From NCBI GenBank assembly GCA_032717465.1, contig CM064732.1, positions 35,443,015 to 35,507,014 on the forward strand: a stretch of DNA of 64,000 nt, in the 5' to 3' direction. Origin of the DNA: Coenobita brevimanus. Taxonomy: Eukaryota; Arthropoda; Malacostraca; Decapoda; Coenobitidae. The notes beneath the pieces were generated by a model. It was not told the DNA's origin. It did no database searches and was given only the letters and a program-made list of their open reading frames with translations. The position numbers were made by a program, and so were the translations under genes. Numbering within the stretch: the stretch's first letter is position 1; each line of letters starts with the position of its first letter. Positions 23,497-33,769 of the stretch are shown here, one piece after another.

Positions 23497-24915
23497 TTTC
23501 ACATTAGAGAAAGCGTATGATAGAATTGATAGGGAGGCTTTGTGGACTGTTTTAAGATTGTATGGACTTGATGGTAGGTTACTAAAAGGGGTGAAAAGTT
23601 TTTATGTAAATAGTAGAGCGTGTGTAAGAGTGGGAAATTCTGTGAGTGATTGGTTTCCCGTGAGAGTGGGGCTGCGACAGGGATGTGTGATGTCGCCTTG
23701 GTTGTTTAATATTTACATGGATGGTGTTGTAAGGGAGGTGAATGCAAGAGTTTTAGGTGGTCTGAGTCTGGTAAATGTTGATGGAGGAGAGTGGAATCTG
23801 AAGCAGCTGCTGTTTGCAGATGATACTGCACTGGTGACTGATTCAGAGGAGAGATTGAGACAGTTGGTAGAGGAGTTTGGAAGGGTGTGTGAAAGGAGGA
23901 AATTGAAAGTAAATGAGAATAAGAGTAAAGTGATGAAGTGTACGAGGTTGATAGATGGTAGGGGGATGAATATAGTTTTGAATGGTGAGATGCTTGAGGA
24001 GGTAGATTGTTTTAAATATCTAGGGTCACATGTTGCTGTGGATGGAAGAATAGATGCAGAAGTGAAGTTTAGAATAAATGAAGTAGGAAAGGTGCTGGGA
24101 GGAATGAAAAAAGTGTTTAAATGTCGTTCGCTTAGAATGGATGTAAAGAGAAGGCTGTATGAGGGTGTTGTGGTACCGACTGCGTTATATGGGGCTGAAA
24201 CATGGAATATGGGTGTAGCAGAGAGGAAAAGTTTGAATGTAATGGAGATGAGATGTCTGAGGAGTATGTGTGGAGTGACGCGTATGGATCGAGTGCGAAA
24301 TGATGAAGTGCGAAGGAGAACTGGAGTTGTTCGGGAGATGGCTGGTAGAGTTGAGCAGAGGGTGTTGCAATGGTTTGGGCATATGGAGAGAATGGATAAT
24401 GAGCGATTGGTGAAAAAGATAACTAGATCTGATGTGAGAGGTGTAAGACTGAGAGGAAGACCACGAATAGGATGGATGGACAGTGTGAAGAGAGCGCTGG
24501 ATGTGAGAGGGATGTCTGTTGAGCAAGGAAGAGTGGCTGTGCGTGACAGAAATAAATGGAGAGAAATTGTGAATGAATAAGTGATGACGCAGCCCTGAGG
24601 GGATATTCTCCCGCATTTGGTCTGATCAGCTAGTCAGGTCAGGTGCGGGTAAGGGGATGGGTCTGTTATGATGTGGCAGGGGTAAACCAGTTCTGCTGTC
24701 GGGCCCTGCTGTGGATGTCACTGCTTGCATTGCGCAGTTGACCCTTGTGCGGTGTGATGCGGTGAGGATCTGTCCGTTGTCCCCTTTGGGGCTAAGATGC
24801 GAATGAATGTGTTTGAATGGATGAGTAAATGGAGAGTGAGTCGTCCTGTCTCGGCTACCTCCCTTTCCTTGGGGGAAGCAGCCTAGGTATATAGATAGAT
24901 AGATAGTTTCACATT
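23497..24915 (+). mobile_element. RTE-like LINE family B, 5'-truncated copy 2, with 9-bp target duplication
   Basis: LINE body 23506-24906, bounded by the direct repeat TTTCACATT at 23497-23505 and 24907-24915. The body begins inside the reverse transcriptase and ends with GCAGCCTAGGTATATAGATA and further GATA units. The ~0.32-kb 3' untranslated region (24581-24886) is shared with copy 1 on the opposite strand at 16.8-17.1 kb. The right-hand duplication merges into a mariner transposase remnant, so this LINE landed in an already present mariner. Confidence 0.93.
23507..24580 (+). pseudogene. Family B LINE reverse transcriptase and C-terminal region, uninterrupted but 5'-truncated
   Basis: One continuous frame of about 355 codons reaches its natural stop at 24578-24580. 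It opens at the truncation with EKAYDRIDREALWTVLRLYG (first catalytic Asp), then VGLRQGCVMSPWLFNIYMDG and LLFADDTALVTDSEE, with the FADD box encoded at 23813-23824. Next come VNENKSKVMKCTRLIDGRG, CFKYLGSHVAVDGR and the thumb-side repeat VLYGAETWNMGVAER-type block. The C-terminus has RRTGVVREMAGRVEQRVLQW, FGHMERMDNERLVKKI and GRPRIGWMDSVKRAL. No stop or frameshift interrupts it, so insertion is recent. Without the endonuclease and RT fingers it cannot act. There is no initiating ATG near the 5' edge. Confidence 0.92.
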
Positions 24916-25204
24916 CACCTTATTCACCTGACTTTGCACCTTGTGACATCCGGTTGTTCCCGAACCTGAAGCTCACGATGAAAGGAAGTCGTTACGAAAC
25001 GACTGAAGATATCCAATCCAAGATGACAGGCCTTCTGAAGATCAAGAAGGAAGACTTCCAGCAATGTTTCAGGTAGTGGCTGGAGCGATGGAACAAGTGT
25101 TGTGTGCAGGAGGGGAAGACTTTCAAAGGGATGTAATATATGCACCCAATGTTCAATAAAATACTGTTATTCGAACAATCACCGAACTTTTTGATCACTC
25201 CTCG

Positions 25205-25205
<1 letters not shown>
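24907..25205 (+). pseudogene. Mariner-family transposase C-terminal remnant and terminal repeat
   Basis: The sequence after the LINE reads in one frame HSPYSPDFAPCD-like (24914-24950, here with CACCTTGTGACATC), then LFPNLKLTMKGSRYETTEDI, and LERWNKCCVQEGKTFKGM. HSPYSPDLAPCD followed by LFP-x-LK-x-x-x-x-G-x-(R)-(F/Y) and W-x-x-RW-x-K-C is the C-terminal signature of mariner transposases, and the Asp of PYSPDLAP is part of the DD34D triad. An internal TAG at about 25075 breaks the frame. The sequence ends CGAACTTTTTGATCACTCCTCGTA at 25179-25205, like the outer end of a mariner inverted repeat next to TA. Confidence 0.85.

Positions 25206-25217
<12 letters not shown>

Positions 25218-25250
<33 letters not shown>
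25218..25250. repeat. (AT)n/(GA)n microsatellite
   Basis: TATATATATA followed by a pure GA run. Confidence 0.95.
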
Positions 25251-25255
<5 letters not shown>

Positions 25256-26093
25256 TACACGCGTGTGTACAAATATATTTCTACGCTCCTGACCGGGAAT
25301 CGAACCCTGGACCTCTTAGATAGAAGTCAGACACTGACACCACTCGACCACGGCGTGAAAAACCTTTGAACACCTGTTTTTTTTTTTTTTTTTTATTTTT
25401 TTTTTTGACGAACCAGGTAAATCCATTATAGGAGGATATATTTCAATCACAACACATTAGCATCATTTCACAGCTCTGACTTCTATTTAAGAGGTCCAGG
25501 GTTCGATTCCCAGTCAGGAACGTATAAATATATTTGTACGCACGCGTGTAATGTGTCTCTCTTGAACATCTAAAGACGCTCGTGTTGTGTCTGCGATAGA
25601 TTAATACTGCTCTGTCACTTGCCGAGTTGCGTGGGGCTGTGAAATAATCCTAATGTGATTGAAATATATCCTTCCATAATGGATTTACCTGGTTCGTAAA
25701 AAAAAAAAAAAAAAAAAAACAGGTGTGCACAGCTTTTATCACGCCGTGGTCGAGTGGTATCAGTGCATAACTTCTATCTAAGAGGTCCAGGGGTCGATTA
25801 CCAGTCAGAAGTGTACAAATATATTTGTACAAGCGCGTGTAATGTGTGTCTCTCCAACATCTAAAGACGCTCGTGTTGTGTCTGGGATAGATTAAAACTG
25901 TCACTTGCCAAGTTGCGTGGGGCTGGGAAATAATCCTAATGTGTTGTGACTGAAATATATCCTTCCATAATGGATTTACTTGGTTCGTCAAAAAAATCAT
26001 GTGTTCATAACTATTCTCACGCTGTGGTCAAGTTGTATCAGTGCCTGACTTCTATCTAAGAGGTTCAGGGTTCGATTCCCAGTCAGAAGCGTA
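25251..26093 (+). repeat. Tandem and inverted tRNA-headed SINE-like units
   Basis: A ~285-bp unit recurs. Each has a head with pol III promoter-like boxes, A-box-like GTGGTCGAGTGG (25746-25757) and B-box GGTTCGATTCC (25500-25510 and 26069-26079). A body follows with CATCTAAAGACGCTCGTGTT, and a tail CCTTCCATAATGGATTTACC before an A-run. Forward heads lie near 25478, 25745 and 26020. A reversed tail-and-head piece lies at 25258-25450, with its B box at 25296-25306, so the cluster also folds back on itself. The head in the middle copy has a damaged B box (GGTCGATTA). They are repeats derived from a tRNA-like sequence and not tRNA genes, since the body and A-run travel with the head. Confidence 0.8.
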
Positions 26094-26107
26094 CACACAC
26101 ACACACA

Positions 26108-26154
<47 letters not shown>
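26094..26154. repeat. (CA)n-(TA)n microsatellite
   Basis: CACACACAC followed by a pure TA run, joining the SINE-like cluster to a partial copy of repeat R1. Confidence 0.95.
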
Positions 26155-26156
<2 letters not shown>

Positions 26157-26159
26157 CAT

Positions 26160-26320
26160 CATCCAATCCTGTATTGCCCCCATGAGAAGAATAGGAGCCC
26201 GGGGCTAGGCAAGTTGATCTTGACATTTAAGATGAGAGTGACCAGCCTCACTCATCCCTGAGTGGCATTACGTGAGTAATAAACCTCAACCACCCTTTGG
26301 ATATAAGCCTGCCCAGATAT
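26160..26320 (+). repeat. Dispersed repeat R1, partial copy
   Basis: Contains GCCCGGGGCTAGGCAAGTTG, TTAAGATGAGAGTGACCAGC, CATCCCTGAGTGGCATTACG and CAACCACCCTTTGGATATAA, matching 21232-21375. The A-box-like part is missing. Confidence 0.8.
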
Positions 26321-26690
26321 AACTAATACTCGGTACATTCTCTTCTGCATTCGCCAAATGAATATTAATCTCTTTGATAACTATATGATAAGTGATTCAC
26401 ATTATACATACAGCGAGACTTTTATGTCTGTACTGAATGCTATCAGACCACTTGTTTCTATGCATTCTAGTAACTGTTATGCAATATTTTACTTAGTACA
26501 TCACATATGGAAAACTGGTATAATAACCAATGATTCAAGTCTTGAATATTTTATGTAATCATCATCACTAAATATCACGGAAGGGATTTTAGAAAAGATA
26601 TGACAGTGCGAGCCGGCAGTAGTTGACCGAGTTCCTAATTCAATTACTCGGCGATCACTGGCAACTCCTGAGTTTGTGAACGCTCCCATT
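26321..26690. other. Unassigned AT-rich sequence
   Basis: No feature recognised. Confidence 0.4.
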
Positions 26691-26830
26691 AGAAAGAGAG
26701 AGAGAGAGAGAGAGTAAGACGGGGAAAGGAGAGAGAGAAACGGAACAAGTAAAGGTAGGAGCAAGGGATGAGCGAAAGAGGAGAGGTGGGAAAAGGTAAG
26801 AGGATGGACGGAGGAAGGCAGGAAAAGCGA

Positions 26831-26866
<36 letters not shown>

Positions 26867-27130
26867 TCGTGGAAAATTTTTGACGTGAATTGGAAAAAAG
26901 AATGGAGGAGCGTGATGTGTGGATGTGGGCGGATGGAGGGGGAGAAGAAAGAGAGAGAAAAACAGGAAAGAGGTAAGAAACAGAGGAGACAAAATGTGAA
27001 GAGGTGGAAAATTGAGGAGACAGAGAAGAGGGATATATGGGATGTCGCTGTAGATACAAAAATAAGAAAGGGAGGTATGGAGAAGAATGTTGGATGGAGT
27101 ATGAGGAATTGGAAACAGATTAGTCACATA
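26691..27130. repeat. Purine-rich block with (GA)n runs
   Basis: GA runs at about 26694-26714 and 26836-26863 within a generally A/G-rich stretch. The single long plus-strand frame here is Arg/Glu/Lys-rich because of composition. Confidence 0.85.
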
Positions 27131-28014
27131 ATGAGAAACTGAGAAATAACTCCGTAAATCGTGACGTTATAGTATCTACATTGATTTTATAAGACCCTCT
27201 GCAGATCAAATACCTTCACGAATGGAGGGAGACAGCCATCTTTTCTCTTAAAAATCCAGCATATATCCGGACTGAGGAAAAATAGTACGAAGAAAAATAA
27301 ACTACTAGAGAAATGGACAAGAAGAGAATTGCACCTGGGGGAGAGGGGAACTGGAAAAAAAAAATGAGAACAACAAGGCCGAGAAGAAAGTAGAAACCAG
27401 GTGGTAAAGCTAGTCGTTCTTGCTCCAGTTTATACAGCTTACTCGACTGAGTTGCACCATACACCCTATTGTTTCTACTACATAGTCCAATCAAGTTTGC
27501 TGGTTGCTTGCTGTATTGTCTTTCTCACATTGACGGTCATGCAGTGCCTTCTTGTTCACACATTTTTTTTTGGGGGGGGAGGGGGGCTTCAGGTTGTAAT
27601 ACAAAGATTGATCCGCCCTTTATGTACTATATAAGGCCTGTGAACTCTGAAACAGTCGTTTTCTGTCTATTATTCGTCGTGCCTCAGATCTTCAGTCTTT
27701 AAAATGCTTTGTGAACTTGTTTATGGTTCTGAATTATTGATCTTGCTTGTGTCTTAAATATCAGCGAAGTCTGGAAGAGATTATGTATCCATCCTTGTTG
27801 TTTGCTGGAATCGAAAGATTTGGCAAGCATGTTGGTCGGTTCCGTATGTTGTCTGTCTGTCTGTTTCTTTGTCTGCTTTCCACAGGTTACAATTTGGTGC
27901 TAATCGTTTTGAAAAAAATTCTGAAGGTAGATATCCATAAGTCCGTGAACCCTATTGTTTTTCATCAAACTCGGTCAAATGCCCTGGGCTAGCTAGGGGG
28001 TTGAAACCCCCCAA
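27131..28014. other. Unassigned sequence
   Basis: No gene recognised. A G-run lies at about 27573-27587 and a TCTG microsatellite at 27850-27866. Confidence 0.4.
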
Positions 28015-28205
28015 TAGCCATAGGTCCAGCAATCGTCGTGACCCAGTGGCCGGCCCAGGAACCATTTTTTCAGATTTCGAAAATCAATTTTTTTTTTCTT
28101 ACCAAATTGAAGAGAAACGTCTGGAGCACTTGGCAATGCAATTTTTAGCTTCCTAAACCCATCCTGTGCCTTGCCAGGAAGTGCAAAAAATGTCGCCAAG
28201 TGAAT
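28015..28205 (+). repeat. Dispersed repeat R2, copy 1
   Basis: GACCCAGTGGCCGGCC, CCATTTTTTCA, ATTTCGAAAATC, CTTACCAAATTGAAGAGAAA and TAAACCCATCCTGTGC occur in the same order and spacing as at 51682-51862 on the same strand. Function unknown; no coding potential. Confidence 0.8.
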
Positions 28206-29261
28206 GCCTACTTGCTGGTGAAATCCAAGTACACACAATCAGATCCATCCAACAAGTGGTTTACTGCGCACAAGCCAGTAAAAACTCAACCGACACAATC
28301 AGGAGGGGTAGAAGGGGGGGAGGAAGAGGAGGGAAGAATCGGGAGATCCACCTGGCAAGCGCTCTGGCCCTGGCAATTTCATTTGTCGGCATGCTTGTTT
28401 GTCCACGTGATATGTCCAAAAGTTATTGATGGATTCCAATTAAAGTTTGCGGGTATGTGGGTCATGGGCAATGGAAGAATTAGTTAAATATTGGTGGTGA
28501 CCAGAGTTCAAGTCCTGGTGCATGATTGTTTTTTGTTCTTTTCTTTCTTGTTTCTACGTTTTTCCACAAAATATCTAATGAAGTTATTCATAGATAAAAT
28601 AAAACATTGCGGGTATGTGGGTCATGAAACAAGGAAGAGTTCATTAAATTTTGGTGGTGATCTGTGTTGTCTGTTATAGGCTTGGCAGAGGAATGCGCTT
28701 GCTGAATGCTGTCTACTTGTTTCCATGGGCTTTTATTTGCAAGGAATAGCTTTTACAAACAGTCAGTTTCTGGGTGCTTCTCTTACATATTAAACAATAA
28801 TTACTAACACGTTCTTCCAAAACTATGATTTTGATATTTATAGCAATTTGTGCATCGATGGAAGTAATAATAAGAAAAGGTAAACAAATGAAGTAAAAGA
28901 TCACAATTCCCCACCTTCTCTACCCTCACATGTGTAAGAAACATTTTGAAAAATATGCAGTGAGATTAGGGATGGGGGGAGAGAAAAAAAAAACAAAAAC
29001 GGCAGGATGGACATTGATACCACTGCATACATGCCTTGTGATATGCACTGAGGCCCACCAGTACTCCCACACCCTGTTGTTAGTTATAATCTCCTCCTAA
29101 TAGTTCCCTATTAGGAGGAAACTGAACAGTTCAAGTTTCCTACCAAACATTCCAAGCTCAACAACTTTCTATTTCATAAGAAAATCTCTCAGAGCTCTCG
29201 AAGAATAGATATTCTAACTTTCCTTGAAGAAGAAGAAAAAAAAAAAGAAACTCCCAGTGTA
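28206..29261. other. Unassigned sequence with a short direct repeat
   Basis: GCGGGTATGTGGGTCATG occurs at about 28449 and 28609, each followed by a GGAAGA(A/G)TT and TTGGTGGTGA segment, a ~160-bp spaced duplication. Otherwise nothing was recognised. Confidence 0.5.
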
Positions 29262-29550
29262 CACTGCATCACAAAAGTATCGGTGCACAACATGCGTGAA
29301 ACATTTGGGACCACAGGACGAAGGTCATTGAAATATTAGTATCCGACCTACCACACGTTGGTAGCCCTGATGTCGGGAGGTGTTATATATCGCCAACTAG
29401 CAATATCCTCTTGCTAACATATAGCAAATGTAATGTTTATATAGACAGACACTGATGATACACAATGAGACGTTGGTAATGTCACCAGTTGTTCGAGCCT
29501 TTTCGGTAGGCATCGCACCCCCTGTACACCGATACTTTTGAGATCCAGTG
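29262..29550. mobile_element. Tc1-type MITE (289 bp)
   Basis: Terminal inverted repeats start CACTGCATCACAAAAGTATC at 29262 and, read inwards from the other end, CACTGGATCTCAAAAGTATC at 29550, continuing into GGTG. Each end is flanked by TA (29260-29261 and 29551-29552), the Tc1/mariner target. The interior has no transposase frame, so it is a non-autonomous deletion derivative. Confidence 0.88.
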
Positions 29551-29612
29551 TACCAATTATAGGTCTCTGTGCTTTGCCGCAGGTAAAAGAGAACAGACCA
29601 TCAGTCTTCCAG

Positions 29613-29613
29613 C

Positions 29614-29672
<59 letters not shown>
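29613..29672. repeat. (GT)n microsatellite
   Basis: Pure GT run of about 30 units. Confidence 0.97.
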
Positions 29673-29675
<3 letters not shown>

Positions 29676-29825
29676 ATTAAACACAAGCACTGGTCGAGTT
29701 TGATCTTGCCTGTGAACATGACTTTTAACTCGTTCTCAAGGCTGAATCACATGATTAATTTCCTATTCTCAACTCTTCCCCCATGTTTGGTTATATTTCA
29801 ATAAAATCTTTTCACATTTAGTTTT

Positions 29826-30067
29826 ATGGATCAAACTTTGAACCAGTTATGTGACCTTGACCTTTGACCTATTGTCCTAAGAAATTATTGACTCATTTGT
29901 TGACTCGATATACTTTCACAAAGTTTGAATAAAAATTGGATAAAAACAGAATTATTTTGCCGAGACATACCTCACAGACAGACAAACGGACAGACACATC
30001 CACGCCGATCTAAACATAACATCTGGTCTTGCTGCGCTAGCGTAGATTAAAAAAAAAAAAAAAAAAA
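29826..30067 (+). repeat. Probable SINE-like 3' fragment with poly(A)
   Basis: Contains TGTGACCTTGACCTTTGACC, later CAGACAGACAAACGGACAGA, and ends in an A-run at 30049-30067. This combination is typical of abundant invertebrate short retroposons. No pol III head was recognised. Confidence 0.5.
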
Positions 30068-30292
30068 GGCTAAATGACATGAATATAAACCTATTATCAT
30101 AGTTGCCTCCGAGCGGTTCCAAAAATGTGTTAGATTGCAGGGATTTTAAGAGGAAAGAATGTTCAAGTTGTTCTTGTCGTGGACGGCAGGAGAAAGATAA
30201 AGATGAGTCTGGAGTCTGACTGCAGTTTTATTCTCCAGAGGAAGTTATCTTCACAAGAGCAGTACTGAGGCAAGAGTGGTTTATGCTAGCTA

Positions 30293-30375
30293 ACTCCGTG
30301 CCCACTCTTCCTGCTTCTCCCACTGTGCCTCTTCTCCCCCTTAACCCCTTCTGCCCTGTTTCTCCGATTTCCCCT
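30293..30375 (-). other. Collagen-like Gly-X-Y stretch (possible exon fragment)
   Basis: On the minus strand nine consecutive Gly-X-Y triplets are encoded: GEI GET GQK GLR GRR GTV GEA GRV GTE. They are preceded by TATACCAG, which would serve as a splice acceptor. No good donor follows: AGA|GTGGGC is the nearest GT and is weak. It could be one exon of a collagen-like gene whose other exons lie elsewhere, or a coincidence in purine-rich sequence. Confidence 0.3.
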
Positions 30376-30690
30376 GGTATATAACTGGTTGATTCATGCG
30401 TGAGGGCAAGTGTGAAGGAACTTTCCACGATTGTGGAGTTTCCCATCCGGTGTCATACTGTGCTGTGTGCGAAATTCCCTAACTAGAATGTGCATTGCTG
30501 TTTCCTCGGATCTCTCGAGCTGAGGCACGACTTTCTGCAAACCTCTATATTACATATTAACAGTACATAGGTCACTAGCTGTTATGCAGTGTGTTATGAT
30601 ATTTTAGTGTCCTAACACTATCACGGTAACTCGAGTACTCTCAGAAAGAAAATAAAGTAAAGTAAAGTATTATTAAAATATTTATCTGGG
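30376..30690. other. Unassigned sequence
   Basis: No feature recognised. Confidence 0.4.
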
Positions 30691-30699
30691 TTGGACTGA

Positions 30700-31235
30700 A
30701 AACAGTGAGGGAAAGATAAATGGAAGGAAGGAAGAAAGACCAAGGGTAAAGCAAGATTGGAGTGAATGGAAGAAAGAATTATGGGACACGTGAGGGGAAG
30801 GGAAAGACGAAAGAGGAGGGAGAGGAAAAGACAAAGAGAGTTAGAAGAAAAGGAGAAGAATATGATGAAGAGGAAAAAAGAGGATAATCTGGAGGAACAG
30901 GATTAGGAAATGAGAGAAAGATGGAGTGGAAGAAATAAAGGAAGAGATGATAGTGATGGAGAGATGAAGGGAAGGGAGAAGGGAATGAGGGAGAGGAGAA
31001 GAGAGAGTTATAACTAATGAACCAGAAAAAAGTTTCTGAGAAAGAGAGGTGAGGAAAGGCATTAATGGAAGAATGTAGTAGTAGCTGAGGGACAGAAAAG
31101 AGTAAAGCGAGAGATGAACAGAAAAAAGAAGAGGTTCAGATTGGTGGGGCAGAGGAAAGGGAGAGTGAGAGAAGAAATGAGGAAAGCATTGTGGGTGAGG
31201 TGAGGATAAGGAGAGATTAAGGGAAGAAAATTTGG
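30700..31235. repeat. Purine-rich low-complexity block
   Basis: About 530 bp dominated by A and G on the plus strand, similar in character to 22480-23095. Confidence 0.85.
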
Positions 31236-31253
31236 GGGAATTGTTGTTGTTAT

Positions 31254-31505
31254 TTATCCCGGTGTGTCTGGCCAAGCTGACTCATTCAACCCATAGTTAA
31301 GAAACAGTTTCAGTGGGACCGTCCTACAGGTACAGTATACTGGACGGAATACTCTGTGCAGGGAGCCAGTGCACTTTTGTGGTAGACAAGCGCCACACCA
31401 TGGTAGGATCAGGGTCCTTCCGATGTGCAGAGAAATATAGGGTTTTGCTCCTGAGTAGATGCCGTATCTGCTGCACTCCAACTATGGAACAGAGTGCCAT
31501 AACAT
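31254..31505 (-). repeat. Dispersed repeat, copy 2 (related to 15120-15385)
   Basis: Minus-strand landmarks GCAGATACGGCATCTACTCA and CACATCGGAAGGACCC, and a terminal ATAAATAACAACAAC, correspond to the diverged copy at 15.1-15.4 kb. Confidence 0.45.
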
Positions 31506-31559
31506 GTAGGTTCTTGGTCAGTGCCATAGTTTAAATTTAATACAAGGAAGAAGAAACCA

Positions 31560-31942
31560 AAGGCTACAAGCCTGCAAGATTGTTCCCTCCAAGGAAGAAA
31601 AAAAAAATAGGGCCAAATTCAAGATTCGTTCATTTCGAGATGCCTGGACACACTGTGTTTAAGAGACTGGAGTTCATAAGCAGTAGGAAATACAAAGGAA
31701 GACAATTCCAGAGTTGACCTGTTGCATACATGAAGGACTCTTATACCGAAGAGTGGGACAGGAAAGGGATAAACAGTTTCTACTAGATGGGTGCCTCGTG
31801 CCAACCGTAGTGGTGGAGGGATGCAAGCATACAGTTCAGAGGAGCAGTGCCCATTGAACTAGTGACAGAAAAAAGATAGAACTTCAACAGTACGACAACG
31901 AAACTGGTGTTGAAGGGTGTCAGCAAGAGAAGAAGAGTTCAT

Positions 31943-31973
<31 letters not shown>

Positions 31974-33175
31974 CGTTTGCGTATCCACTGCAAGACTAGC
32001 CTATCCCGACCAAAGTGGGGACGATACAGTCAATGTATCTCTACCAAATGGCTTAGGCTGTCTGGTAGGGATTGTATGTAGGGTGAGAAGGCTTATAAGT
32101 GTGATTGTAGTGTTGTAGTGGCTTTGGATGTGTGTCTAGTCTGTATGCCAAGTGTAATTGGCCCACGCAAGCCGACTGGGCGCAAGCATACTTTATAGTA
32201 TGCGACATTGGCTCAACCATAGCACCCCTTATATCCGCCAAATCAGTACGTGGCCTGGTGAACACTCCCAAAGTTTATCACCCAGGCGGGGCGCGAACCC
32301 TGGTTCACCCGTGTGCAAAAATGCACACTCTACCACTGTTTAATGAGATGAAAAGCCTTTGGCTCTACCAGTTGTATGTGGGGAATCTCCCCAAACACAT
32401 GAGATGTATTCTATACAGGTGCGAATAAAACCCATGTATAAAATTCAATAACTGTGCTGGGATAAAGAAGGCACAGAGTTGGCTTAGCACACCAACTCTC
32501 ATGGAAGTAGCTTTTACATGAGTGGTAATATGATCTTTCAAAGATAAATCCTGAGAGAATGAAACCATAAGTATGTTCAAAGATGATGCAGGATTGAGTT
32601 GGATATTGTGAAAAATTTTTGTATGTTAAAACAATACGATTACTTTTACCTCAATCAGAGATATAAGCTAAATCAGACAGTAAATGTGTCAGAACCTCGT
32701 CACTAAGTTGTTAAGTAACTGCTGAGATGGATGCTGCAAAAAAACAAATGAAAGGGGAATGGTAGAGTCATTAGCATATGAGTGGAATAGGTTAGATGTA
32801 CAGCTTAAAAGGTTATTGGTGAATAGAGGGAAAAGTTGGTGATAGAACAGTGCCTTGAGGAACACCGCTATTGATAGTTCCAAGAGAGAAAAGGTGGCCG
32901 TCTACAACAGCTACTAAAGGACAACTTTTAAAGAACCTAGAGATGAGGGCACAGACAGAAGGATAGAAATCGTGAGGGCAGTTTGGAAATCAAAGTTTAT
33001 GCCAGACTCGATGGAATGCCTTTGAGATGTGATATGCAATGGCAAAGATTTTGTTAAAGTCCCGAAGGCAGGATGAGCAGGAGTCTTAAAGGAAGGTGAG
33101 AAGATCGCCAGTGGAACGTCCCAGACAGAACCCATACTGGTGATCGGAAAGAAAGTTCTGATAGGAGAGGTGCTT

Positions 33176-33209
<34 letters not shown>

Positions 33210-33760
33210 CTTTAGAAATACAGAACGTTAAAGAAACTGGGGAATAGTTAGTGATCTGGGAATGGTCACCCTTCTTTCAAACAGACTGAAAGTGTAAACT
33301 TCCAGCTACAAGGAAAGGTACTGTATAAGTGGGCAAAATCAATAAAGTATACCTAAACAGGGTGTAAGCACATTCTTGAGGACCACAGGATGGGCCCTAT
33401 CAGGTCCATCTGCCTTTTTACTACTGAGGCCAGTAAGAAATTTTAATGTCTGTCATGAGGAAGTCAGAGGTGGGAAGTGATTGAGGAACTGCACCGGAAT
33501 CGTCTAACATGGAATTGCAAGAAAAAGTCTGAGCAAACAGTTCTGCTTCTTCAGTAGAAGAAATAGATACAGAGCTATCACAGCAGAAAAGATGAGGGAA
33601 GGATGATGAAGTACAGTTGTTCGAGACATTTTTGGCAAGGTTCCAGGTGGGTCTGGAAGAACTGAAGTCGAAGAGTTCAGAGCATTTAGTGTGAATGAAA
33701 TTGTTGTTACTGGAGTGGAGAACAGCCTTAGCACGGTCCTGGCGATATTATCTTAGTAAT
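31560..33760 (-). pseudogene. Old Jockey/CR1-like LINE relic
   Basis: Minus-strand fragments keep LINE order. At 33000-33135 there is a stretch like the start of the RT palm (MGSVWDVPLAIFSP, corresponding to FDRVWHKAL). At 32689-32883, NNLLSCTSNLFHSYANDSTI corresponds to the INDLL-...-HSYADDST box, with Asn replacing the first catalytic Asp. At 31619-31804, the C-terminal block SLFGIRVLHVCNRST-like and LSSFVFPTAYELQSLKHSVS corresponds to the C-terminus of the other copies. There are many frameshifts, and a SINE-like sequence splits it (31940-32340). It is much older than the copies at 35 and 43 kb. Confidence 0.75.
31940..32340 (-). mobile_element. tRNA-headed SINE inserted in the LINE relic
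   Basis: Minus-strand head with GTGGTAGAGTG (32326-32336, A-box-like) and GGTTCGCGCCC (B box, 32289-32299), spaced as in a tRNA. The body runs to a CTG/ATG triplet tail at 31940-31972. LINE-like sequence is found on both sides. The head folds partly (GTGTGCA...TGCACAC), but the ends match a retroposon better than a tRNA gene. Confidence 0.65.
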
Positions 33761-33769
33761 AAATCACAG

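Noticed and set aside
25291..25357. tRNA gene on the minus strand
   Set aside because: A and B boxes are present, but the head is part of a ~285-bp repeat unit with body and A-run in several copies, so it is SINE-like.
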